Source: Ifrita kowaldi (taxonomy: Eukaryota; Chordata; Aves; Passeriformes; Cinclosomatidae). From it: a stretch of DNA of 64,000 nt. The stretch is from the NCBI GenBank assembly GCA_013398055.1, contig VZRS01009603.1, positions 62,001-126,000 on the forward strand. Direction: 5' to 3'. Made by a program: the position numbers and the translations under genes. Below, piece by piece: positions 1 to 12,500 of this stretch; position 1 is the first letter of the stretch, and every line of letters begins with the position of its first letter. The notes below the pieces were generated by a model. That model saw only the letters and a list, made by a program, of their open reading frames with translations. It did no database searches and had not been told where the DNA came from.

Positions 1-338
1 TCTGGGAAAACTGAAGTCAAACATGGGATGTGGCTGGCATCTTTACTTGGAGCAGGGTATATATTTTCTTCCGGTGCTTTTTAATTAATGAAAACCTATT
101 GCTTTTGTTTGTGTTATTCTCAATGTTTCATAAGTTCCCAAGATCACTCCAGCACTTGTAATAATTTTCTGCTCATTTGACTTTAACCATGGCTTATACT
201 AGAGGGTAAGAAATAATATCTCATTAGAAATGATTGATTGCAACAGACCAAGAGTGTACGGTGAAAATATCTGCAGTAAAATGTCAATGCCTTTGCTCCA
301 CCAAGAAATCCATCATGCAGAAACAAGCGTACAAGTAC
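1..338 (-). other. UTRN: Intron 75, 5' part
   Basis: AT-rich intron sequence downstream of exon 75. I found no match to the expected next exon (124 nt in dystrophin), so it lies below position 1. Confidence 0.8.
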
Positions 339-582
339 CTGCTCGAGTAGCTGCCGTAGCCGGTGAAGCTGAGACTCCAATTGTTTATTGTGATCTTCCA
401 ATATTTGCATCCTTGCTTCCAGACGACCTTTATGTTGCCTTAGGAGTTTAGCTTCAGCAATGAGCTCGGCATCTTCAGAAGCATGCTGAGGTGACACAAT
501 GGAGTCAGGAGGTGATGCAAGAGGGTTTATTCCTCTCCGAAGATGTTGCTCCTTTAGTTGCTCGTATTCTATCTGCAGACTC
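339..582 (-). CDS. UTRN: UTRN exon 75 equivalent (244 nt): second coiled coil
   Basis: Encodes segment residues 490-571. A helix ([16 protein letters not shown]) is followed by a Pro/Ser linker ([14 protein letters not shown]) and then the near-invariant leucine-heptad helix from [20 protein letters not shown] to [10 protein letters not shown] that binds dystrobrevin. The acceptor is ATCCCAG/GAGTC and the donor GAGCAG/GTACTTG. Translation continuing past the donor reads intron. It is the last coding exon in the window and ends in phase 0. Confidence 0.97.
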
Positions 583-3500
583 CTGGGATATTGAAAAGTG
601 GAGGAGAATGATGACTTAATCAAGTAAATGAAAACAAAAGACTGCTTAGATCAAAAGATGTTAGCACCTCCAACTAACAACACATACAAAGCTCATACAA
701 AGACAAGGCCTTGACTTGTTTTATGGGGGGATTAAAAAACAGGCAGTGAAGTAGAAATGAAACTAATTTATTTCTTCACAGACACTCCCTCTTCTATCTA
801 ACAGAGCCAGGCTATGCACAACATATGCCTTGATTGTGGATTGTTGGGTTGTTTTTCTTTTTTTATAAAATCACCATTTCTAGGTCTTTCTCATCTTCAA
901 CATAGTACATGCACGGCTCAAACAACAACAACAAAATGACAATTCGGACACCAGTAGGATGATTATGAGACCTTTGCTCTTCCTCAAGGTCAGCAATGAT
1001 ACGCTCCAACTCTCCCCGCTCTTCCTTCTCCACTGACTTGAGTATCTGCGCAGGACTCTGTGGCTGACTCACAGGTGACTCTCCTCCCAGTGTCTGACAA
1101 TACTGCTGGATAAGGGCATGCTCATCCTCTCTGAAACAATAAAACAACACAGATAAAGACAGCACAGTAAAACATTTATTATGCAAGCAAACGTCTCTAT
1201 CAAGCTGAGGGATTTTGTTTGTTTACGGAAAAGGACTAAGCGAGAAGGAATTAAGCCTAAAAAACATACTGGAAGGAAACCATATAAACATACAATGCAT
1301 AGGAAAAGAAAGATTTATCTGTAGTAAAGGATCAGTTTAATCTATGCAGAAAGAACAAATGCTTCTAGTGGCTTGAAAAGAAACAGTGAAAACAAGAATC
1401 GGAGATAATATAAACCAAAGATGACTGATTTGAAATGCCTTAAAAAGAAATAAACAAGCATCTGCTAGAGCCATTTTTTAAACAATATGTGACATTTTTG
1501 AAATTTTTAGGAGATAATTTTGGTTTGCTCAATTTACCCATTAGAATTAGAGAAAAAGCTCCATTTTTCACCCCCTATTTTGATACACACAAACAATACC
1601 TTGAAATTCTGCATTGGTAGCAGATTTCCTTCTTAGAGGTTCAGGGACAGAAATAAACTATAACACTGTCCTCCTCCTGACTCACATGAAATTACCTTCT
1701 GGTAAGGAGATAGAGATGTCCTGACACTTTCAATTATGCTTTAATACCCAAGTGAATTTGGTTTTGTATAGATGTGCCTTACTTTCCAAGTTGCTGGCTA
1801 TTCTCCATAAATAAAGTGAGATGGATAAAAGGTGGAAGATACCACATCCTAAAACCAGTTCGCTTGCTTGTATACTCAAGAAAGATGAATCAACTACAGA
1901 AAAACATATACTATTCATTTTTTAAGAGAGAAATTGCTGCAGCAGTATAAATGTTGAAGAAAATCCTCCTTATATTATCTCCTTTACTTGACTACAAACC
2001 AGAGACTGCATACCTTATGATACCATGAAGTATTGTCCCTACAAACTTTACCCTAAAGATCTCCTCCAGTTAAAGCATGGTCAGAGCAGAGTGACAAACA
2101 CATGGGCAGTATGCATGCAAATATCATTTAGAAAAGAGACTTTGCCATATTAAAACTATTTTGTGTGCTAACTTTTTTCCTCCCATTGTTGTAAAGTAGC
2201 AGCTGTGAATACTGCTATCAACTGGTTATGGAATGAAAAGTATCCTTAAGGACTGCCTTTGAAAGCACATGCAAAGAATCAGAAGTTCATTTCATGCAAA
2301 GTATTTCTTTTCCAAATAAAAGTGTAATGCAGCTTTTCAAGAGGTTTTTTAAAATTTCCTGTCAGTCAATTTAACATCTTTCACCACAGAATTTCCAAAT
2401 ACAGTCTCATTTGAATGAATAGTAAAACCAGTTATTTAGAAAAGTATATCCTGGAAGAAACAGCAGTTATCTCTGTGCTGAGAAATAGTCTATAAATAAA
2501 TGCATGTAAAAATAAAACATCTTAGGTGTCTTACAGGCCATGCATATGGATCAGGGGGTTCCTCAGAAATAAGTTGGAACTCTTGGGACAAAAGGAGAAA
2601 ATGCATGTGATAGGAACAGATGAGAGTTGCATAAATAGTGTTTGTGTAATGAAAAACCTTATTTTATCCTGTTGAACCAAGATTTTTTGCTAGCTCACTG
2701 TATCAATATCAATTTAAAAGCGTCATCAATATTAGAAGCAAGACAAAATAGACAAAGATTTAATAAATCCTGATTCCTGGTGTCTGTCTCTTGGAAAAGT
2801 ACTTCTATCATTTAGCAAAATTATTTTGTTCTTTATAGTACTGCTTAAGACAAAATTTGTACTGAAGTCTAATCTTATGCTAGAACAACACCAAATTACT
2901 TTTTCCAAACGATAACGATTCACTATCTACCCAAAGCTATCATGCGGCCTTCCATTTTGCAACCTGTCATCAAGACTTGAAAATTTAGACTCTTACAATC
3001 AAAGAAATGTACATCACGTAACACTATGCCTGCCAAAAAATCCAAACAAAAAAAAAATATAGCCTGTGACAGTTCTGCCCACTGGATTAGAAACCTAATT
3101 ATTGAGTTCTGCTTTTAAAAATAAGTAGAGAGTTTAAAGAAAATAATGTGCATTCACTTATTTCTTATCCTCCTTGGCTGCAGTCAATACTACATTCATG
3201 AGAAGAAATGACAACATAGACCTTCCCTGCATTAAAAAAATTTAATGAATTTTTCATTAAATGCATATACAAAGAGAGAGTTTAAATATAATTGGGGTTG
3301 CATGTGCATTTAAGTCCTTAAAAAAAATAGCGATATCCAAGAGTGTTAGCTGAAAAAGAAACAGAAAGAAACAGAACAGTGTTCCTTCCCCTCCCTACAC
3401 CCTTATCTACAAAACAAGAAAAAGCCTTTAACTGCTTTATCTTCTTCACTACTTGAGTGATCTCAGGGAAACTCATAATCACTATTATTTTTCGTTAATA

Positions 3501-6500
3501 CTTCATGTCTACTTAAAACTAAAACAAAGGCTTGTGCAGTTAATGGAGCTTGGATCAGGTCCCAGTGCAATAATTAAAACCTCATTGTACTTCTCTACGC
3601 TTTAGTCATCCTGACAAAAATACCCCACCCCTTATAGTGAAATTTTTGCCAAAGTGAGGTAACTCCTCTGGGGGCTTCAAACTCTGTGGGGCACAGCCCT
3701 GCAAATACCCTGTGACTGAAATGGCCACAGCAAGCCAAGAGTGCCAGCAATTCAGTGTCACACCTTGGGTGAGCACAAAAACAGTGTTAAAGCAGGCAGG
3801 TGAGAGAACACAGCTTTATCATCTGGGCTTCAAAACACCATTTACATGTCAATTTAAGTGATCCTGTGTGACTACACATACAGCCTTCTTTTGTGCAAGT
3901 TTGCTGATGATGTCAGGAGACATTTACTTGATCTAGTTTAGCCTGTTTATTTTAATTAGGCATCAAAAAGCTGCTGTCTACAATTTAAAATGGTGAATTA
4001 GTTTATAAGCAAAATTTAGGTCACCTAAAATGGATCTTTCTAAAAACAGGGCTCTGTAAAGATGGATTTATTATATTTATTTGACTTTGTTAAATCTGAG
4101 ATTCTGTCAAGATTTTGCATTAGGTGTAAGCTAATTTTTTTAATGAAACTTATAAACACTTAAAAAAAAGTTTACACGGTAAATGCTTACATAATTTTGA
4201 CTGTATTGAGATCCAGTATATGAGATCAACACAGTTACAATACAGGTAATTTTATATTTTGGTCTCACAGTTATTCAATCTAGAAAAAACTTCGTTTCCC
4301 TCCTCTCCCACTGGTTCAGAGCCTCAGAAAGCCTACTGGAGAGGCTGCGAATATTGATTGCTCTTTTTTCAGGCATCACACGTTGCAACTGACAGCACGC
4401 TTTTTCACAGGCACTTGATAAAGGAAGTCTTCTGAAGCAAAAGTGTATTTTTACCATGTGTTCTACCTTTGGTCTGTCTTGCAAAATTACTAGTTTGAAA
4501 AAACACAACCTTGAACCTGCACCAAGAAACCTCATTACTGTAATTAGGACAGATTCATTAGTAGCACAGGAGTCCCAGGACAGGTCTTCAAATGACCTAC
4601 AACATAAGGTCATTGTTCAATGCTGGGCAAATACTTTCATTTTGAGAATGTGGGACAGTGTTCTGTAGAAGTGGTGGGAGATGGCAATCAGCAATCAAAA
4701 TAAAAGCATCATGTAAAAATTAATTGCTCACTCTTTCTTGGTGGTTATTTTATTGAATACCCTGTGTGCTTTGAGAAACAATTAGAAGTACACAAAGTCC
4801 TTCGACAGCAGAGGCTGCAGCTCCTATTCTGCATTTCACCATTGTAAAAAGCAGCAAACAAGATACTCCAGAAGGTCAGACTTGAAAGAAGTACATCTCA
4901 GAGGAAAAGAACACCCCAACAAAGAAGCCCAGGGGAAACAGCCTTTGAAGTACCCTATTCACTTTCTGGACGTGTATTTTCAACGTGTCTATTCCAAAAC
5001 ATGCGTTGTGCATAGAGGAAGTAAGAGGCAAATAAAGCTGCATATAACCTCCCTTTTATTGGACTATGCTGTAGAAAGAAAAATTCAGATTTCCTGACCA
5101 TCACTTTTTGCCAGGGCATTATTTTATCTGATTAAGAAAACTGATCCTAAATTGGATGTAAGATAGGAAGATGTGGCTACTTGAGAACTTACTTCATTGA
5201 CAATTTTTATTTTTGCCATAGCTCTCATACTAAGCATCATGAGTTCTAATCCAAATAAAGTATACCATGACCTACTGATGCTATGAGACATACTAGAATA
5301 AGGATGAAAAAGGTACTCAAAAATTCTTTGTCTAATTTACTTGTTCTTTTCCTAATCTTACCATCACATGAAACAAATTTCTCATTGTGGCAAGATACCT
5401 TTTCACCACTTACATCATGTCACAGTATTCAGTTACTACATACTGGGGCTCCAGTTTTACTTACATCACATTAAGTAGCAGTGTCAGGTAAGAGTATCAA
5501 TGGCCTTCACTTCTGAACCTGTTCCTACTTCTGAGCCTGAGTGCAGAGTTCCCTAACAAATAAAATTTCAGATATGTTCCAACTCTGCCTTAAGATGACT
5601 GTGAAATAGCATCAACAATGCTGCAGACATGAGGATAACTGGTAGTAAAGGCACTAACCAGAAAACAGCTACTAAGCATCTGCATTTATTCTGAAAGTAT
5701 TTATATTATGCCCAGTGCAATTAACTTAATACACTACAGGAACAGGAGAGTTACGCTCTTGTCCTATTTCCCTAACAATTTTTTATTTTCATTCTATGAC
5801 ACTACGATCTATCAAATTGTGAGGTGTAGCTTTCTGTTAGGAACACTATTTATCATTCTTTGCTGTAAAGACTTAATGTTCTCCTTATGCTCATCTTCAT
5901 TTGTGAATAGGTAAGTCTGCTTTAAAGATAGAGATGCTTTTGCATGAATTAAAGCCAAATAAAATCCATCACAACATTCTAGCCTACACATTTAGAACTT
6001 TCTAATATAAAGAGAAGATGACATGAAGGGAAACCATTTCTATTCAATGTATTTGTACCAGAAAATTCATGCATGAGCGCATTAGAATATTTTTAAAGAA
6101 GCTGGACATACTACAGTAGAGATTGTGCCTATTTTTGCTATCTACAACTATTTTTCTGATTAAGGAAAAGGCATTTTTTAATGGAATTCACATATCTTTT
6201 AGGAAAGGAGAGGGTTAGAAAAGCTTAGTCAGAGAGATAGAAGTCACAATGACATTCAAGAAAACAGGTTAGTTAAAACCCAAGAATTATCTTTGATGAG
6301 TGCTTTCTTAATCAAATGGCATATTGCAAAGCATTCCTGAAAATAAACTAATTATTTTTAACTAAGAGCAGAAGTTCTCTCATTCAAATGTAGATGACTT
6401 CTTACATATAATCTCTGAAGCATGAAGAATGTTAAAAGTATTGTTGCTGAGCTGGTGAACCTGACAAGACCAAAGCAGTAACTTTCAAAAATCAAGTGCA

Positions 6501-9500
6501 ATACTGCCTCTGTTCTATATTCACAGTAAATTGAAGGACTCTCAGGCCCAATAAAAATAAGATCATGAAAGACAAATCCAATTATGAGAAGCAAAGAATT
6601 TTACTTCCAAACTTGTAATTGTTTCCTGAATGTTTGAAATAACACTGTAAAAAAAAAAAAGAAGTTTGGCTCAGAGGTTTATATCTGAACTGAAAAAACA
6701 TGCATTCACATTTCAAATTGCTCCTTGGAATTCCATCCATATAAGAATGATTACACCATCCCCATTTCTATGTTAAATGGCATTTAAAAAATAAAAATAG
6801 ATTTGAACTATAATCCTAAATTCCCAATGTTTCAGCAACTTCTGATCCAAACTGGGACACAAACTTCATCTCCCTGCAGTTCTCTGGAAAAACCTCTTCA
6901 TCAAAAAGGGCTGTCAAGCATTGGAACAGGTAGCCCAGGGCAGTGGTTGAGTCAACATCACTGGACACATTTAAGGGAGGTAGATGTGGCACTTGGGAAC
7001 ATGGTTTAGTGGTCGACCTGCTAAATGTATGCTTTATGGTTGGATTAATGATCTTAAAGGTCTTTTCCAACCTAAATGATTCTATGACAGTAGTTTAAAC
7101 GTCAAACCACAGGCCTTCAGAATTTTGAGTACTTCAGTACTTATGCCTTAATGAAAGTATGCATTGTAATCTGCAAACAAAACAGAAGGTGCCATTGTGT
7201 ACAAGGTTACTTTCTTGTCCATATTTTGTTTGTGCAACAGTCCCCTGACTGAGACCCAAATTCAGAGGTACCTATCACATGTTGGTACACAAGCTTTCCA
7301 TGTTAATTCTTTTTCTAAGGAAAAGGAAAGCAGGGAAATTGCTTTAAAATCAACAGGTGATTTGCCAGTAAAAATTAAGCATACACCCACCTGTTATCAT
7401 TGGGATGGGTGGTTGTTTGGTCTTTGTATATGAGTAGGCCCATTAATTTCAAAATACACAGCTCAAGTGTACGAGCATTTAGTTGCCTTCAGGTTTCCAG
7501 CTTTCCTGCCAAATGATAGTATGTTTGCTCTTTTTTTTTTTTTTTTTNNNNNNNNNNNTTTTTTTTGTGGAAGGGAAATCAAAAGGGAATATTTTGGCTG
7601 CATTTCTCTCACTGGTGAGTGTGCCAATGACAGAAACACATTAAAACAGTTCACACGAATAAAAGTTTTTATTTGGTATGTAAATAGAGTTAATTAATCA
7701 GGAAAGAGGCAACATTTAAAGGGGGTCTTGTGCTTTTTTCAAGCAAAGTATTTTAAATCTCAAAATGTAAGTACACTCATGGGTAGAATAATTTCATTAT
7801 CAGATTTTAAAACAGTAAATGAAAGTATTACTGAGACCAACAGCATTTTCCAACTAAAGCTAAACAAGAACAATTTCAGTTTTCCTCATCAAAAAGGCTG
7901 ATGGTATTTGTTAACAACTTAGAAGAGGCAGAGTCCTACAACACTGATTTAATTAACTGAACTGATGATAAAGTGAGGTTAAAACATTGCTTTTACATTC
8001 AAAAAAATTGTATTTATTTCATCAGCAATTCAAGGGTTTCTATGCTTTCCAAGTTTACCAGTGCATTTTAACTAAAGTTTTTACAATAAAAGTGACACAT
8101 AACTTAAAAAAACGAAAAAAAAGGCACTGGTAAAATTAACGTAGAACTATGTTTATTACCTAGTATAATTCCAGGTACAAACAGATGGATCAGCAGCCAG
8201 AAAATTGAAATTTAAACAAGAAGTAGCAACACTGCTCTGGCTCTGAAGAATCTTCAAAGTACAGATGATTTTTTTATTTTAATAAGAAAGTTGTCTAGGG
8301 TCTAGCTAAAGCCTAGAAAAGGATTTATTTTCTTTTATACTACAATAAAAGCAGAAAAGGAATAAAAAGTAGAACCTACAGAGCTGTGGCCTTTTACCAG
8401 TCACATGAAATATTCTCACTTTTGAAGCAGAATGGCTGACAAATGTAGAGCTCCCACACATCGTCAAGTGAACATCACCAATTTCTACAATTGGTGCTTG
8501 GAATAATAAACCTTACGCAGGCATCCTTGGGCTCACACTTATTCGCTGCTTTCGCTGGGACTAAGTCCTGTGTTGGAACTGACGAAGAGTATACCATGAA
8601 TCTATAACCAAAGTTCCTGACAACCTTAATGAGTCTGAGTTACTTACACGCTTCCTGTGGTGGAGCTGCTGTCCATGAGGAAGGAGCCATTGGTCCTTTC
8701 CATCTGTGCAAGCCTGAAAGGCAGGGAAAGACCACGACTTTCAGACAACATGCTGCACAATTTAAACAGAGGCAGTGTGAAAATCGATTCTACTTAGAAA
8801 CAGCTCAGATATGGCAATCTTTATATACTTGATTAGGAATAAACTCCTAGATTTTGTGACAAAAACCTATAATCCAGAGGACTTTTATGAAAAACTTGTG
8901 CTATGATTAATTAATTCTACTCGCCAAACAACAACAAAAAAGTGTATTTTCTAACTCCAGTATAATTATCATTAGCATTACCACAACTCTCATGGCAAAA
9001 TTAGTTAAAGAGATGTTTTCGCAGATGGTTTTCTTTTGGAATTTTCTAAAGCTGGACTAACAAAAGAGGATGAATCCTTTTTAAATATAGCACATGCAAC
9101 ATCTGAAATTATGCTTGGCAAATAATACCACACTGTGGACAGACAAGTCCTGGAAAACAGCACAAAAAGCAGTATAATTACGGGGAGTCATTGCCTACAG
9201 TTCCTCATTTTGGAAGGAATTAATCTAAAAAGACTAGGTTATTAGACTGTATACAGAAAGTCATACAGTTCTTTAAAATCAAAGCAGAAATTTTCTATCT
9301 ATTCAAGTTTCCAGGAAAAATATATCTTATGTACATGAGGGATGTACACAAAAAATTAGGAACATGTAATGCTCTACACATATATTCAACTGCACCAAAT
9401 ACAGCTATTTCCTTTACTATAAGGATACCTTAATTTCACATATATTTTTGCAAGTGCATTATGCATTACTATAGACATCTTCAAACTTCCTTTTGAAGGG

Positions 9501-12500
9501 AGTGTGCAAGGCCCTAAAGAACTGGGAACCCTGGTGACTTCTTTTAGAATGGAGCAAGTTTGACCTTCTGTATATTCATTACTATTCCTGAGGGTTGCAG
9601 AAGAAGAATAAATGAAGGCACACACTGGATGTCTTCTTGATTGTCTCATCCCACCATGGCTGGGGTGGGACACTGTGCTCCAGCACCTCCCCTGAAGGGA
9701 AGAGAATCTCCAAAGTGACTAGAGACACTCAGATCATCTCTGCTCTGGGGCAGCTCAAATAAATCTAGTTTACAGTGAGCAACATGCTCACAAGACACCT
9801 TTATAAAGCTGTTCAGCTGAGCATCTTCAAATCTTTTGATGAAACATAATTTTAGAAATTAACCTTCACAGTCCCTTTGTCACACAGGGTAGTACAACCC
9901 CCATTACTTTTCAGAGAGAAGGGTCTGCCCTGAATCCCTTCATGAGTAGCAGATATTCCAACACACAAATGCAGATTCCACCATTATCATCACATTTAGG
10001 ATCTCCATCATTAATGAGGATTTGCTTGGGGTAATATGTGGAACCAGCAGATGGCCCTAATCAGGGAGCACAGAGTGACAGGGAAGGGACTCTAGAGTTG
10101 CCAAGAGCATCCAAAGTAAGATAAAAACTGAAAGCTGAGGAAGGAAATTAGAAGCATCTCAGAGGTGACACAGCATAACAGAACAGGGAGATGGTACCTA
10201 ATTCCAGGCACGGGATTTTGTTACCAGAAAAGTGAGAGTTGAATGTTCTTCAATCAGTGACAGTGAAGGCTTTAAGCCCTGATATGCTCTTTCTGCTGGG
10301 CACTGTCTTATTAAGGAAGCCCTGATAATATTTCTTTAGAGATACTTAGCCGAAAAGATCAGAACAATAAAAAAGATTTACTATTTTATAGGCAACATAT
10401 GCATAACAGATTCAACTAGAAAGGACACAATAAAAATTATATGAAAGACACAGAATTATATCTTCTGTAACCAGATTTTATTCCTAGAAGAAAAACAATC
10501 CTGAGTAGTTTTAGACAGATTACCTATGAGGCAATTAGTATTAAGTTTTCAATTTTGCTAAGCAATGTCTGCACATAGCAGGTACAGATTTAGGTTCGTA
10601 TCCTGAATGATCACCGAGTGGTACACAGTCCACCTTCAGATGATCTAATCCCAAACAGAACTGATAAGAGGTGAGGGGGAGGAGAGTGAAAACAGCTATT
10701 ACACTTAGGGCATCCACTGATCCTTAATGAGAGTCAAGAGTTTGAGCTTCATCTGGACACAGCCACAGTATTGTGGCAACACAGGCTGAAAAAAGGACAT
10801 AGGTACACAGAAAATTCTTCCACCACCTAGAGAAATTTAATTTATCTGGTTCAGGCATTTTAATTGATTACAGCATGGCCTAAGTTATAGATTCAAAGAA
10901 ATGTTGGTTGATTTATGCGAATGACATGTTTCAAATAAATGAAAAGCTCAATAATGACTTTGTATGTCATTGTGCTACACTACTAATGAAGGATGAAAAT
11001 ATTTGCTGTTGGAGGACAAAAAAAAAAAAATAGGCTGACTGTGGGTAGCCCTTCAGCATTATTTCCTGCCCTATTTTCTCTTGCTGCAAAGAGCACGTGC
11101 AGCATACTCTAGGCATTTAAAAAACTGCTCTGAAGATTTTTAAGGTGCCCCTAAATAAGACTGCAGTTAACTTAAACATCCAGTCTGAATTTTTATTCAA
11201 AAGACTGAAAAAGTTAACACTAATTTTTAGTTGTGGAGATCAGATACAACAATAAAAACACCTGAAGAAAAACCTAGTCAGTTCCCATGGTACTTATTTT
11301 TGAGAGGGTACCTCTGGTTAACGTTTCACCATCATCATGCCCTTAACTCAGAATGAGAGGAAATGGCCTTAAGTTGCACCAGGGGAGGTTTAGGTTAGAT
11401 ACTACAAAAAGTTTCTTCTGTGAAAAGGTGGTCTGGTATTGGAATAGGCTGCCTAAGGAAGAGTTGGAACCACCTTCCCTGGAAGTGTTCAAAAGGCATG
11501 TGGGGGCGGCACTTGGGGACACAGTTTAGTGGTGAACACAGACATTCTGAGTTAACTGTTGGGCTTGATGATTTTAGAGGTCTTTTCCAACCTTAATGAT
11601 GCTGTGATTACCAGCTCTGAATGTACAGAAGAGAGTTCAACAAAACAGAACATTGAGATGGACTTGGCAGAACAGACATTTCATCACAACAGGATTAGGG
11701 TGACCCCACAATATCCAGAACATAAAACATCTGTAATTAAAATCTGCTCTGCTAAAAGCCAACAGTAATGCAGAGTGTCAGCCTATCACAGAAGAAAACA
11801 AAAACATGGATCTAATATCCTACTGGGAAAACCTGTATATGCAACAAGTTCAGCTTATTTCAAAAGTTAAAAATGAGGAAACAAGACAGTAATGGCACAT
11901 TTTTGAAATAATGCAATTTTGCAACAGTTTCCATTCTGTATGAGATGTGATAGATTCAACACATGTATTTTACATTTAATACGACCCTAATCAGAAGCTA
12001 ATTATTTAAAAACATTCAACTTACTTCTAAGTACAGAGAAATATAAATTTTTAATAAATAATATCCAATCAGCAGCATGTATTAAAAACTGCAGGAATCA
12101 ACCACAAAATGCAATGAACTAGTGAGAAACTGTGTCTCTCTTACCTAGTAGCATACTGTTCTATCCTGGAGTGTGTGTCATCATGAAACAGCTGTGGAGA
12201 CTGCGAAGGACTAGTTTAAAAATAATAAAAAAATTAGTGGTGTCCAAAGCAATTCACGATATAGACAACATTATTTTTAAATCAAGTTAGACTGATGACA
12301 AATAAATACATGCACAATATTCCTGAGGGCATTACTGCTTTGGGTCAGCCATGCCCTATAGTTCAGAGACATCAGATTAGCTGCAACTGAGCTAAAAGAA
12401 AACAACTGGCAAATGAGGCTTTCCAGACAAAGGGGTTCTGCATACTCACTCATATTGCTCTGGCCACATACTGATGAGAGTGATAGGACTGTACGGAAGA

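Larger units (their letters stand above)
1131..8647 (-). other. UTRN: Intron 73 (7.5 kb)
   Basis: AT-rich intron with one CR1 fragment near 6.9-7.1 kb, a poly-T run broken by an 11-base assembly gap near 7.55 kb, and short A-runs (for example 6649-6660). I see no exon, gene or RNA in the rest; short open frames on either strand have no recognisable domain. Confidence 0.8.

Noticed and set aside
1..338. Possible next exon (76 equivalent)
   Set aside because: No translation on the minus strand resembles the utrophin C-terminal tail, and no suitable acceptor/donor pair was seen.
7463..7697. Open frames running through the N gap
   Set aside because: Made of poly-T/poly-A codons and unknown residues; artefact of the gap.
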